A stretch of 64,000 bases of DNA from Acidithiobacillus marinus (GTDB lineage Bacteria; Pseudomonadota; Gammaproteobacteria; Acidithiobacillales; Acidithiobacillaceae): positions 62,001 through 126,000 of the forward strand of contig NZ_MXAV01000034.1 of NCBI RefSeq assembly GCF_002847505.1, read 5' to 3'. Within the stretch, counting starts at the first letter, position 1. Each line of letters opens with the position of its first letter. Both the position numbers and the translations under genes were made by a program. Of this stretch, positions 18,556 to 27,494 are shown one piece after another. The notes below the pieces were generated by a model. It searched no databases, was not told the origin of the DNA, and saw only the letters and a list, made by a program, of their open reading frames with translations.

Positions 18556-19695
18556 TCAGAGTAAACCACGGGCAGTCGCCCAGTAGAGTTTGTTATAAGA
18601 CATCTTGAAAGCGTGAACAGCACCAGTAGGTGCCTTGGGCTGAGGAGGCGTTTTGTAATCGAACATGGCATAAGTTGCCCGATCCTTGCCTGCCTCGATG
18701 AAGCAAAACACCTTGCCATCGTAGCTTTTTACCGGCCGCCCCATTTTGATGACTGCCGCCACATTCTCGGCAGCCGTTTCTGCCTCAAAGTGTGCGGTGG
18801 AACCCGCCTTGCTGATGGGTAGATTGGTGGTATCGCCGAGAACCAGAACATTTTTGCCATGTTCGCCTTCCATGTGCAGGGAAGAACGATTGGTGGGAAT
18901 CCAGCCATTTTCGCCCAGGCCGTTTTTCTCGATGACCTCCTGACCCTTGTGGGGAGGTACAGCTACCAGCAGATCATATTTGACGGCACCCCCTTCCTCG
19001 CTCAACACTTCCGCGTTTTTACCGTCCACTTCCTTCATATTAAAAAGGGTTTCGTACTTGATACCCATCCGGTCAAATTCCGGTGCGGCCCACTTGGCGA
19101 CATTTTCCAGGCTGTGCACGCGACCGATGGGGTAGGTGTAGTAGAATTCCGTTTTATCCAGCAGACCGCGATCCTTGATGAAGTCGTGCATGGCAAAAGT
19201 GATTTCCAGGGGAATCATCGGGCACTTGTGGGGCAGGCCCACCGTAATCATAATGCGGCCACCCTTGAAGTCCGACAGTTGCTTGAAGAATTCCACGGCA
19301 TCGTCGGCAGTGTAGCAGTTGATGGAATTTTCCTTGAGGCCGGGGATTTTCTCGGGCAAGGGCCGCGAGCCGGTCGAAATGACAATCAGGTCATATTCAT
19401 GAACCTTCCCGCTTTTGCACTTGACGTGATTCTCGGCCAGATGAAATTCTTCGACGGGGTCCACATGAAATTCAATGCCTGGCTCCAGCAGGCTTTGCTG
19501 CTCCCGGACCAGCTCGTCGGGAGTGGCGCGCCCCATAGCTACATAGAGCCAGCCCGGCTGATACACATGCTCATGGCTGGCTGACAACATGGTAATGCGT
19601 GCTTTGCCGGTTTTCATTTCATGGTGAATACGCCGGGCCAAGTGATTCGCGAAAATGGTACCGCCCATACCGCCACCTACAACCAGAATTCTCAT
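18556..19695 (-). CDS. sqr: Sulfide:quinone oxidoreductase-like flavoprotein
   Basis: 379-residue FAD-dependent oxidoreductase. The N-terminal dinucleotide motif VGGGMGGTIFA, STGSRPLP and the C-terminal FAD motif VLVLGDTTNLP are clear. Two cysteines fit the SQR active site: one in LPHKCPM and one in KVFCFIE; the third cysteine seen in some classes is absent. It should oxidise sulfide at the membrane and reduce quinone. The start at 19695 follows AAGGAG; an in-frame extension to 19779 has no ribosome site. It lies between tusA and a DUF1641 gene, the usual context. The exact SQR class needs a tree. Confidence 0.87.
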   Translation of the reverse strand: MRILVVGGGMGGTIFANHLARRIHHEMKTGKARITMLSASHEHVYQPGWLYVAMGRATPDELVREQQSLLEPGIEFHVDPVEEFHLAENHVKCKSGKVHEYDLIVISTGSRPLPEKIPGLKENSINCYTADDAVEFFKQLSDFKGGRIMITVGLPHKCPMIPLEITFAMHDFIKDRGLLDKTEFYYTYPIGRVHSLENVAKWAAPEFDRMGIKYETLFNMKEVDGKNAEVLSEEGGAVKYDLLVAVPPHKGQEVIEKNGLGENGWIPTNRSSLHMEGEHGKNVLVLGDTTNLPISKAGSTAHFEAETAAENVAAVIKMGRPVKSYDGKVFCFIEAGKDRATYAMFDYKTPPQPKAPTGAVHAFKMSYNKLYWATARGLL

Positions 19696-19735
19696 GATGT
19701 CACACTCCTTGGGTTGTTTGACCCTGTGATTGTTT

Positions 19736-19966
19736 TTACTTGGCCTTGCGAACCCGGATATGCCAGGTCCCTTCGCCATCCTGTTCAGTGTCTACCATTT
19801 CGTGCCCGACTTTTTTGATCCACTCTGGAACATCAGCTGCGGAACCGGCATCGGTGGATAACAGCTCCAGGGTATCGCCCACCTGCATCATTTTCATGTT
19901 GGAAATCAGTTCCATCAGTGGACCGGGGCAAAAGCTGCCACGGGCATCTACGACGCGTTCACTCAT
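19736..19966 (-). CDS. tusA: TusA-family sulfur carrier protein
   Basis: 76-residue cytoplasmic protein with the TusA signature CPGPLMEL near residue 13, whose cysteine carries a persulfide. It lies between a DsrE-family gene and sqr, which suggests that sulfur from sulfide oxidation is passed from one protein to the next rather than released. A GGAGTAG box precedes the ATG. Confidence 0.93.
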   Translation of the reverse strand: MSERVVDARGSFCPGPLMELISNMKMMQVGDTLELLSTDAGSAADVPEWIKKVGHEMVDTEQDGEGTWHIRVRKAK

Positions 19967-20017
19967 GTGCTACTCCTTACTCGCGCTGTTGGTTATGGGG
20001 ATATCATCAACAAAACA

Positions 20018-20404
20018 TCAGAAAGTCAGAATCTGACCGCCTTCGGCATCGCTGAAAAATTTGGTCAGTCCAAGAGGACCTGCGACGATCTCTTCCATGC
20101 CGTCCTCTTTGACACCGAGGACATCCATGGCCATGGAGCAAGCCCAGATTTTGGCATCTCCCAGCTCCACCGCCTGTTCGAAAATCTGATAGAAGGGAGG
20201 CACTTTGCGTTCCGCCATGGCTTCTCCCAACTTGCCTTCGGCCGGCGCTTCCTTGCTATGCCCTTTAATGAAGTAGGGGAAGGCATTCATGGACAGAAAA
20301 ATATGGACATCAGTCCCAGATACAGCGGCTACCGAAGCCGCCATCGCCGCAAACTGCAGCTTTTCGCGCTCACCGCTCAAGCAAATAATATACATGCCAG
20401 ACAT
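20018..20404 (-). CDS. DsrE-family sulfurtransferase (DsrE2/E3-like)
   Basis: 128-residue DsrE/F-like protein, first gene of the operon. The conserved cysteine lies in [14 protein letters not shown], as in DsrE2/DsrE3-type proteins that trade persulfides with TusA. The N-terminal [14 protein letters not shown] is typical. No clear membrane segment is seen, which favours the soluble DsrE3 type. A sigma54-type promoter lies about 24 bases upstream of the predicted start of transcription to the ATG. It probably acts in the cytoplasm with the neighbouring TusA. Confidence 0.85.
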   Translation of the reverse strand: MSGMYIICLSGEREKLQFAAMAASVAAVSGTDVHIFLSMNAFPYFIKGHSKEAPAEGKLGEAMAERKVPPFYQIFEQAVELGDAKIWACSMAMDVLGVKEDGMEEIVAGPLGLTKFFSDAEGGQILTF

Positions 20405-20439
20405 AGAGATTCCTCTTGGTAGTGAATGCCAATTGGGTA

Positions 20440-20454
20440 GCAGTAAATATGCCA
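20440..20454 (-). promoter_or_regulatory. Sigma54 (-24/-12) promoter of dsrE-tusA-sqr-DUF1641
   Basis: On the minus strand TGGCATATTTACTGC has GG and GC exactly 10 bases apart. Transcription would start near 20428, leaving a leader of about 24 bases before dsrE. Confidence 0.72.
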
Positions 20455-20518
20455 GATATACATCGGGACTGTTTTTTTTAAGCTAAACGTTTCATTCCTA
20501 TGTTGAGTTAAAAAATAA

Positions 20519-20531
20519 TAATAATCTGATT
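20519..20531 (-). promoter_or_regulatory. IHF-like site between promoter and enhancer boxes
   Basis: Read on the minus strand, AATCAGATTATTA matches the IHF consensus WATCAR-N4-TTR. It lies between the sigma54 promoter (20440-20454) and the boxes at 20574-20604, the usual place for an IHF bend. Confidence 0.5.
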
Positions 20532-20573
20532 GAACGTTTGACTGTGGTATTTAACCCGGGGGCTTATGAATCA

Positions 20574-20604
20574 TGTCATGACATGTCATGACATGGGCAT
20601 GACA
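20574..20604. promoter_or_regulatory. Tandem TGTCATGACA boxes (candidate enhancer sites)
   Basis: Two perfect palindromic decamers TGTCATGACA abut each other (20574-20583 and 20584-20593), one helical turn apart, and a third, half-conserved copy GGGCATGACA follows (20595-20604). They are about 120-150 bases upstream of the -24 element of the dsrE operon and about 120 bases before the regulator gene at 20724, which is the likely binder. Confidence 0.75.
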
Positions 20605-20723
20605 GAACCAATAACTGCCGCCTATAAATAAATATAATTTGGCTATCCTGATAAAAAATTTCATGCATCCAAGCAGAGAGAGGATGCGTATTATTTGCAA
20701 ATACCTATTTATATCGTAAATAT

Positions 20724-22154
20724 ATGACAAAAGCCGACCAGGCACCGAGGCAAATGATGGATATGCGAAATCGTAATCCCAGTTCTTCCTTAGGACACAA
20801 GTCCACCCAAAAGTCCAAGCCTGCCCTCGGGCTGGATGTACAAAGTGTTTTGAACATCCAGCAAAATCCCATGGTTTTAATTGATGAGCACTATCGGATC
20901 ATTGCGGCCAATCGCGCTTATCAGGAAGCCTATGGTATGCAAGCCGATGAGGTATTAGGGCGTTGCTGTCATGAAATTTCCCATCATTCGCCGGTCCCTT
21001 GTCATATGCGCGGTGAGGATTGTCCCCATCAAGCGGTGTTCACGACGGGCGAGGCCCACGAAGTGCGGCATATTCATTATGACCATCAGAATCATGCGGA
21101 ACACGTGCGTATTCGTGGTCATGCTATAAAAGATCAGGACGGCAATACCTATTTAGGTGAGGAGATTATTCGTCTTCCCCACCAGGATGATGAAATTACC
21201 TGCGGAGAAATGCGCATGGTCGGTCGTTCTCCGGCCTTTCTGAAATGTTTGCATCACATTGAAATGTCTGCCCGCACCGATGCCAGTATTTTACTGTACG
21301 GGGAAAGCGGCGTCGGTAAAGAACTGGCCGCCAGCGCGCTGCACCAGTTTTCCGCCCGGGCTGCGGGAGCCTTTATTACCGTCGATTGTGCCTCCCTTCC
21401 GGAAACCTTGTTTGAAAGTGAAATTCTGGGTCATGAAAGAGGCGCTTTTACCGGTTGTTTGGGGCGCAAGCGTGGTCTTTATGAAATGGCGGATGGGGGA
21501 ACCCTGTTTCTGGATGAAGTCGGTGAGTTGCCGCTGAGCATGCAGGCCAAATTATTACGGGTTCTGGAAACAGGTACCTTTCGGCGTCTGGGGGGGGCGG
21601 AAACCTTGCAGGCGAACGTGCGTATCATCGCGGCGACGAATCGCAATCTGCTGGAAATGGCAGGGCAAAGACAATTCCGTGAAGATCTATATTATCGGTT
21701 GGCCGCTATCACCATCGATCTGCCGCCCTTGCGGGAGCGTCGAGAAGATATTCCCGGCATAGCTTCGGTGCTGCTGGAGCGCATCGGAAAAAGTTGGGGA
21801 GGGCAATGGTCGCTCTCGAAAGAAGCAGAAAAACGTTTATTTGCCTATGATTTTCCAGGCAATGTTCGGGAGTTGCGGAATATTCTGCAAAAAGCGGCGG
21901 CTTTGGCCGATGGGCCGGTTATTCAGGCGAGTCATCTGGATTTTGAGTTACCCCAGCCCAAGGCGGTATCACACCTATCCGTATCTGATGAAGTGAATGA
22001 TTCTGTCATTCGCCCGACAGCGCTGCGCAATGGCGGTCAACCTGATGATCTGGATGGCTTGTTACGTCAATATCGGGGGAATCGTCGTCGGGTTGCCGAA
22101 ATTCTGGGCGTGAGTGAACGAACGGTGTACCGCTGGTTACGACGTGGTTCCTGA
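20724..22154 (+). CDS. Sigma54-dependent enhancer-binding regulator (PAS-AAA-HTH)
   Basis: 476-residue one-component regulator. A PAS domain (about residues 40-145) contains a Cys/His cluster (GRCCHEISHHS, then PCHMRGEDCPH). An AAA+ domain (about 165-395) has Walker A GESGVGKE and Walker [14 protein letters not shown]. The sigma54-contact loop reads GAFTGC instead of the usual GAFTGA. A Fis-type HTH (RRRVAEILGVSERTVYRWL) ends the protein. It is divergent from the dsrE-tusA-sqr operon, with TGTCATGACA boxes between them, so it most likely activates that operon and the DUF3034 gene, perhaps on sensing sulfide or redox state through the cysteines. The start is uncertain: GAGG favours ATGs at 20754 or 20757. 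Confidence 0.9.
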   Translation: MTKADQAPRQMMDMRNRNPSSSLGHKSTQKSKPALGLDVQSVLNIQQNPMVLIDEHYRIIAANRAYQEAYGMQADEVLGRCCHEISHHSPVPCHMRGEDCPHQAVFTTGEAHEVRHIHYDHQNHAEHVRIRGHAIKDQDGNTYLGEEIIRLPHQDDEITCGEMRMVGRSPAFLKCLHHIEMSARTDASILLYGESGVGKELAASALHQFSARAAGAFITVDCASLPETLFESEILGHERGAFTGCLGRKRGLYEMADGGTLFLDEVGELPLSMQAKLLRVLETGTFRRLGGAETLQANVRIIAATNRNLLEMAGQRQFREDLYYRLAAITIDLPPLRERREDIPGIASVLLERIGKSWGGQWSLSKEAEKRLFAYDFPGNVRELRNILQKAAALADGPVIQASHLDFELPQPKAVSHLSVSDEVNDSVIRPTALRNGGQPDDLDGLLRQYRGNRRRVAEILGVSERTVYRWLRRGS

Positions 22155-22236
22155 GCGGATGAGCAGTTATCCTGCAGTGGTCTTCGTGAAAATCGCATAG
22201 CAGGTTACAATCTCCCATCAGATCGGGAGGAAGAAC

Positions 22237-23781
22237 ATGACGACGTCCACAGAACACTTGATCATTTTTGATACCACCCTGCGTGATGGCGAGCAGTCAC
22301 CGGGAGCCTCCATGACCCGGGAAGAAAAGCTGCGGATTGCCCAGGCCCTGGAACGCCTGCAGGTGGATGTCATCGAAGCAGGTTTTCCCGTCGCCAGTCC
22401 CGGGGATTTCGCCGCCGTGCAGGCCATTGCCCGAAATGTGCGGGAAAGTCGAATCTGTGGTCTGGCACGGGCACGGGAGGAGGATATCCGCCGTGCGGGT
22501 GAGGCGCTGAAAGAGGCCAATGCGGCGCGTATTCATACGTTTATTGCTACCAGTCCCATTCATATGCAATCCAAGTTGCGTATGCGACCCGACGAGGTGC
22601 TGGAGCGTGCGGTGGCTGCGGTCAAGCTGGCGCGACAATATTGCGATGATGTGGAATTTTCTCCCGAAGACGCGGGGCGTTCCGAAGAGGATTTCCTCTG
22701 CCGGGTCATTGAAGCGGTGATCCAGGCCGGGGCGCGCAGCATCAATATTCCCGACACGGTCGGCTATAACCTGCCCGATCGCTTTGGCCAGCTGATTGGC
22801 AACCTGCGGCAGCGGATTCCCAACGCAGATCAAGCCATATTTTCCGTACATTGCCATAATGATCTGGGACTGGCAGTGGCCAATTCCCTTGCGGCCGTGC
22901 AGCATGGTGCCCGCCAGGTGGAATGTACCATCAACGGTCTGGGAGAACGGGCTGGTAATGCTGCCCTGGAAGAAATCGTCATGGCGGTGCGCACTCGCCA
23001 GGACGTTTTCAGTTGTGATACGCGCATTGATACCAGCCAGATTGTCGCCACCAGTAAACTGGTTTCGACCATTACCGGTTTTCCGGTTCAGCCTAACAAG
23101 GCGATTGTCGGCGCCAATGCTTTTGCCCATGAGTCCGGTATTCATCAGGATGGTGTGCTCAAACATCGTGAGACCTATGAAATCATGCGTGCTGAGGATG
23201 TCGGCTGGTCCGCAAACCGCATGACCCTGGGTAAACTCTCAGGACGAGCGGCCGTCCGCGCCCGTCTGGAGGTTTTGGGCATTCACCTGGACAAAGACAC
23301 CCTGGATCAGGTTTTTGCCCGTTTCAAGGACCTTGCCGACCGCAAGGCGGAAGTATTTGATGAAGATCTCCAGGCCCTGGTCAATGAAGATTTGCAGGAA
23401 GAGCAGGCTGAACATTATCGTCTGGGCTATTTGCGGGTCTGCTCGGAAATGGGCACACATCCCGAGGCGACCGTGGAAGTGTGGGTGGATGGCGTCGCCA
23501 AAACCGCCAAGGCAGTGGGCGGCGGCCCCGTGGATGCGGCCTTCAAGGCCATGGAAAGCCTTTTGAATAGCGAGGCTCATTTACTATTGTATTCGGTCAA
23601 TGCCATTACCACTGGCACGGACGCCCAGGGTGATGTGACAGTTCGCCTGCAGGACGGGAGTGGTCGTGCCGTCAACGGTCAGGGTGCTGACACGGACATT
23701 GTCGTGGCCAGCGCCAAGGCCTATCTTTCCGCCATGAATCGCTTGCGCGGCCCTCAGGAGCGGCAACACCCGCAGCTTTAA
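22237..23781 (+). CDS. leuA: 2-isopropylmalate synthase
   Basis: 514-residue enzyme for the first step of leucine synthesis (acetyl-CoA plus 2-oxoisovalerate). Family motifs are present: LRDGEQSPG at the N-terminus, the metal-binding HCHNDLG, and NGLGERAGN; a C-terminal regulatory domain (about 390-514) should bind leucine. GGGAGGAAG precedes the ATG, and CTCCC (about 22212) could pair with this GGGAG and hide the ribosome site. No leucine-rich leader peptide was found. Confidence 0.97.
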   Translation: MTTSTEHLIIFDTTLRDGEQSPGASMTREEKLRIAQALERLQVDVIEAGFPVASPGDFAAVQAIARNVRESRICGLARAREEDIRRAGEALKEANAARIHTFIATSPIHMQSKLRMRPDEVLERAVAAVKLARQYCDDVEFSPEDAGRSEEDFLCRVIEAVIQAGARSINIPDTVGYNLPDRFGQLIGNLRQRIPNADQAIFSVHCHNDLGLAVANSLAAVQHGARQVECTINGLGERAGNAALEEIVMAVRTRQDVFSCDTRIDTSQIVATSKLVSTITGFPVQPNKAIVGANAFAHESGIHQDGVLKHRETYEIMRAEDVGWSANRMTLGKLSGRAAVRARLEVLGIHLDKDTLDQVFARFKDLADRKAEVFDEDLQALVNEDLQEEQAEHYRLGYLRVCSEMGTHPEATVEVWVDGVAKTAKAVGGGPVDAAFKAMESLLNSEAHLLLYSVNAITTGTDAQGDVTVRLQDGSGRAVNGQGADTDIVVASAKAYLSAMNRLRGPQERQHPQL

Positions 23782-23834
23782 GCGGATCAGCCCCGATGAA
23801 GGGGCCGATAACGCCAATAAACCCTGTCCGGATT

Positions 23835-25175
23835 TTATGCCGAAAGCAAGTTGGCTGCCTGATCGAATGTTTCCATGGCAGCCTGGGAATTCCCAAGATG
23901 TGTAAATATTTTCCCCTGCAGGACCAGGCTCTCGGCCAAGGTTTGTACTAAGGCCGTTGAATGGGCAGTGTATTCCTGGTTATGAAGTTTTTCGAGAATG
24001 GGTCTGGCTTGCTGGCATGAAGTCTCTGCACGATGGGCCTGTCCCATGCTCAGCTCGGAACTGGCACGCTGAAGATGGGTTCTTGCCAGCATTATTTGTA
24101 AATGTGGACCAAAATTTTCATGTAGTCGCTCTTGTAAATTGCCGAGAATGCTGACGGCGCTGCTCAGTTGGGCAACAGCCTGTTCATGACGGCTGGTACA
24201 GGCCAATATTTGTGCCTGCTCATTCAGGTTGACCGCTGCTTGGACCACCAGTGCTGGCATGTCCTGTTCCTGGAATTGCTCCTGCAACGCCGCCAGCTCC
24301 GTTTCCGCCTCACGATTGTGCTGTGTCGCCGCCTGTAATTGACCTTGAATACGCAAAGCCTGGCAGCGTTGCCCCTGTAGTCGGGCAAATTGCAGACGCC
24401 AGTCGGATAATTTATGGAGTTCTAGAGCTTCAGTGCTGTCTTGGAGAACAGCCTGAGCACGATCAATCAGGGACAAGGCATCGCTGCTTTGTTCTTGCAT
24501 CAGAAACAGCTCTGCGAAGCCTGCCAGTGCGACTGACATGCGCAAACGAATTTGTGGTGGGCATTGCGTGTCCAGCTTGGTGATTACTGCGTCCAGATGT
24601 TCCAGGGCGCGACGGTAGTCGACTTCGGCATCGGCGAGATCCCGGTCCTGCAGAATCTTTGCCTGTGTCAGCAGGCTAAGGGCTAGATTCTGGGTCCAGT
24701 CGGGCATGTCTCCCACTTCCGCCCCTGGGTATGTCTGGAGCAAACTCAGGGCCTGTTGAACTAATGCAGCAGCATCTTCGTCTTGTCCCAAGGCGTGCAT
24801 GGCTTCCGCCTCGCCACGCAGGGCGATTGCCTGTAACTCCTGCTGTGACAAGGTTCTGAAGCTATCAGTGTGGTTGGCTTCTTCTTGCGGGCTGGTCATC
24901 TCAATCACGCGGCGAAACTGTTCGATGGCCTGGTGAAATTCATAACGTTCAAGATGTAGGGCGCCTTTTTGAGAAAGCACCATGGCCAGTTCGTGATTCA
25001 GTTGCGGGACAATGGTTTTGCCAGAGCCCTGTTTGGCGGTTTTGCGCAAAACCGGTATATCTTGAGAACCGAAGGTTGTTGCTGGGTGATTGGAAACGGG
25101 ATGTGGATTTACCAAAACGGGCTGTTGCTGTAACTGTTCTTCGTCGCTCATGCTGTCCTCGCGAGAGTGGCTCAT
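23835..25175 (-). CDS. TPR-like helical-repeat protein
   Basis: 446-residue protein rich in Gln, Leu and Ala. After a low-complexity N-terminus (EEQLQQQPV) it consists of helical hairpins of TPR type (LHLERYEFHQAIEQFRR, AEAMHALGQDEDAAALV, GKIFTHLGNSQAAMETF). No signal peptide or membrane segment. Its ATG overlaps the stop of the PilZ gene by four bases (ATGA), so they are co-translated and probably act together, perhaps as a c-di-GMP-responsive scaffold. Function unknown. Confidence 0.65.
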   Translation of the reverse strand: MSHSREDSMSDEEQLQQQPVLVNPHPVSNHPATTFGSQDIPVLRKTAKQGSGKTIVPQLNHELAMVLSQKGALHLERYEFHQAIEQFRRVIEMTSPQEEANHTDSFRTLSQQELQAIALRGEAEAMHALGQDEDAAALVQQALSLLQTYPGAEVGDMPDWTQNLALSLLTQAKILQDRDLADAEVDYRRALEHLDAVITKLDTQCPPQIRLRMSVALAGFAELFLMQEQSSDALSLIDRAQAVLQDSTEALELHKLSDWRLQFARLQGQRCQALRIQGQLQAATQHNREAETELAALQEQFQEQDMPALVVQAAVNLNEQAQILACTSRHEQAVAQLSSAVSILGNLQERLHENFGPHLQIMLARTHLQRASSELSMGQAHRAETSCQQARPILEKLHNQEYTAHSTALVQTLAESLVLQGKIFTHLGNSQAAMETFDQAANLLSA

Positions 25176-26374
25176 AGATTCAAGGGGGGGGGTGGGAGTA
25201 CTTCAAAGACATCTGCAATCAATGGCGGAACCTCTATATCTTCCGCAGAAAAGTCGGCTCTGGTTTCTTTTTCAAGCTGTTGATGATCACGATTGGACTC
25301 TTGATGAGTGGGGCTTTGCTCTGGTTCCGCTGAGATCTCTGTTTCCCGAGGAGCCGTTGTGGTCATGCTTGGCAGATCTGTGGCAATGATCTGTTGCTGG
25401 TCCATCGTTTTAGCTTGCTGTTGTTGCGGATGTTCTGTTTCTTGTACCAGGCGTTTATCTGCAGCGGCAAAACCATAAAACTGAGATTGCTGTTCCTGTG
25501 GCCTGGCCTGTGTGGCTGACGGGCGATTGTCCAGTGAGTAATAATGCCTTGGTGGTGAGGGGGTCGCTGAAACTAAAGGCTCTCCATCGCTTTGATGCTT
25601 CTTTGCAATCAAGGGCTCGGGAGATATGGATGCCTCATGAATATGGTTTAAGTGCGCGAAAGTGCGATCCTGCTTCAGGCTGCAGATAAATATACGTTCC
25701 ATATTGGCACGTTGCGCTTTGGTTGGAACCAGTCGCGCAGCAGCAAAGGTCTTGTGATTTTGATGCAGGTTGATTTCCTGACGGACAATCGTTGCCGCAC
25801 TTTCATAAGTGCCACAATGCTCCGTCATGAATTCAACCAGAATCAGTTCGCCATCTGAGAAGTCCACTACATTGGTTTGAAAGCCGATTCCGGACATGCT
25901 GAAGTCATATAATCGCGCGAGAACCTGCCTGCCATTACGCCGTGATATGGTAAGTTCTGTATTCAGCAGCAAGCGGTTTTTATTGCGTTTTTTTCGCCAC
26001 TGAATCAGTTTTGGGTGATCGAATCGATAGAAGTCGATATCCACTGAGAGAAAGTTTGAAAAAAAAGTGGCAATTGAGCTTGGGCTGTCCAAAAAAACCA
26101 AAGTTCTTGAATAGGGGAGCTCTAGAAGGGGTGCTTGGGGTAGAAACAGAAGTTGTGAATCCTCACAACGGGAAAATATAAAGGAATGCCCTTCATCCTC
26201 TTCCTCTTCACCATAGAGAATGGCTTCCGCAGGATGGTTTCGGCAAAGATCGGCAGGATCCATGAAGCCGGAGCTTTCCCCCCCAAAAAGAAACGCTCTT
26301 TGAAAGTCGAAGAGATTCAGGCCTGAGCGTGGGGGAAGGCGCGCGCGCAGGTTCAGTCTGTCAGGTTCAGGCAT
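25172..26374 (-). CDS. PilZ-domain (c-di-GMP-binding) protein with disordered tail
   Basis: 400-residue protein. A central PilZ domain (about residues 125-230) carries both c-di-GMP motifs: RxxxR in KRNKNRLLL and DxSxxG in DFSMSGIGF, so it should bind the second messenger. An N-terminal domain of unknown type precedes it and resembles the N-terminal part of YcgR-like proteins. The C-terminal 150 residues are Gln/Pro/Glu-rich and probably disordered. No clear ribosome site is seen before the ATG at 26374. It is coupled to the TPR gene downstream. Confidence 0.8.
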   Translation of the reverse strand: MPEPDRLNLRARLPPRSGLNLFDFQRAFLFGGESSGFMDPADLCRNHPAEAILYGEEEEDEGHSFIFSRCEDSQLLFLPQAPLLELPYSRTLVFLDSPSSIATFFSNFLSVDIDFYRFDHPKLIQWRKKRNKNRLLLNTELTISRRNGRQVLARLYDFSMSGIGFQTNVVDFSDGELILVEFMTEHCGTYESAATIVRQEINLHQNHKTFAAARLVPTKAQRANMERIFICSLKQDRTFAHLNHIHEASISPEPLIAKKHQSDGEPLVSATPSPPRHYYSLDNRPSATQARPQEQQSQFYGFAAADKRLVQETEHPQQQQAKTMDQQQIIATDLPSMTTTAPRETEISAEPEQSPTHQESNRDHQQLEKETRADFSAEDIEVPPLIADVFEVLPPPPLNL

Positions 26375-26568
26375 TGTGGAGATTCATGTTTGAGCGGTTG
26401 CAGTTAAGATGTGAAACTATACATGCGGTAATCCATTTTATTGCAATATCAATGCTGAACTGTAACCAATATTGCAGGTAGAATCCAGACAGTCTGGGTG
26501 GTTTTCATTTTTCAAGTGCTTATTGCGGGCGAGCGCTGCGTTCAGCACGCATGGAGAAGGAGCGATAT

Positions 26569-26904
26569 ATGGAGTTGGTTTCTGAGCTGGGATTTTGGCA
26601 GCGCATGGCAGAAACCCGGGGCGAAGTGGTATTGTTTTTCAGCTCTGCGGGATGTCATTCCTGTCGCATCTGGCGAAAGCTTCTGGCCAAACTGGAAGAG
26701 CAGCGTGCCAATCTCCAGGTTTGGGAAATTGATGCGGGGGTGGACATGGGGATTACCCAGGAGTTTGAGGTGTACCATTTGCCCGCCTTGTTTTGGTTTC
26801 GGGATGGGCAGTATCAACGGCCAATTCAGGTAGAAGCGCGGGTCCATGCCCTGGAGCAGTGGCTGGATGCTCATGCGGATCTCCCCCCTGAAGAGCTGCC
26901 TTGA
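26569..26904 (+). CDS. Thioredoxin-like protein with CHSC motif
   Basis: 111-residue thioredoxin-fold protein. The redox motif reads SSAGCHSCRIW and the cis-proline loop is in YHLPALFWF. The ATG at 26569 was chosen because AAGGAG lies 6 bases before it; an ATG at 26551 is also in frame. It has no signal peptide and would act in the cytoplasm as a disulfide reductase or sulfur-carrying thioredoxin. Its stop overlaps the start of ampD by one base. Confidence 0.82.
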   Translation: MELVSELGFWQRMAETRGEVVLFFSSAGCHSCRIWRKLLAKLEEQRANLQVWEIDAGVDMGITQEFEVYHLPALFWFRDGQYQRPIQVEARVHALEQWLDAHADLPPEELP

Positions 26905-27494
26905 TGGCAAATCCCGGGCACCCTTGGAATGCAGATGGTTGGTATGCCCAGGCACTTGCAGCGCCATCCCCCTACTATGATCAACGTCCTGCTGGTGTCG
27001 CCGTGGATCTCTTGGTGGTGCATGCCATCAGCCTGCCCCCGGACCAATTTGGCAGTGGTGAGGTTCCCCGATTTTTCACGGGCTGTCTGGATTTTGATCG
27101 GCATCCGTACTACCAACAGTTGCGCGACTTGCGCGTGTCTGCCCATTTTTTCATTGAACGGGATGGACGGCTTTGGCAGCATGTAAGTGTTTGGGATCGG
27201 GCCTGGCATGCGGGCGTATCTTCCTGGCAGGGGCGTACTGCCTGTAATGACTATAGTGTGGGTATTGAGCTGGAAGGCAGCGAAAGCACGCGCTTCTTGC
27301 CAGAGCAATATCGCCGTCTGGCGGCTTTAGCCAGAGATTTGCAGGGACCTTTTCCGGCGATCCACCCAGAGCGCATCGTGGGTCACGCGGATATTGCCCC
27401 CGGCCGTAAATGGGATCCTGGCCCGGGATTCTCCTGGGACTATTTTAGAGAGGTGTACGCACATGGCAGAGATGAGACAAGCCCCGAAACGTGA
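26904..27494 (+). CDS. ampD: 1,6-anhydro-N-acetylmuramyl-L-alanine amidase
   Basis: 196-residue cytoplasmic zinc amidase (Amidase_2 family) of cell-wall recycling. Zinc-ligand segments are visible: LLVVHAISLP near residue 33, DRAWHAGVS, and GHADIAPGRKWDPGP near residue 155. It starts on the last base of the thioredoxin-like gene (TGATG) and overlaps the next gene by 32 bases. Confidence 0.95.
   Translation: MANPGHPWNADGWYAQALAAPSPYYDQRPAGVAVDLLVVHAISLPPDQFGSGEVPRFFTGCLDFDRHPYYQQLRDLRVSAHFFIERDGRLWQHVSVWDRAWHAGVSSWQGRTACNDYSVGIELEGSESTRFLPEQYRRLAALARDLQGPFPAIHPERIVGHADIAPGRKWDPGPGFSWDYFREVYAHGRDETSPET

Noticed and set aside
23782-23834. GCCCC/GGGGC hairpin after leuA as a terminator
   Set aside because: No T-tract follows on either strand; kept only as a weak hairpin.
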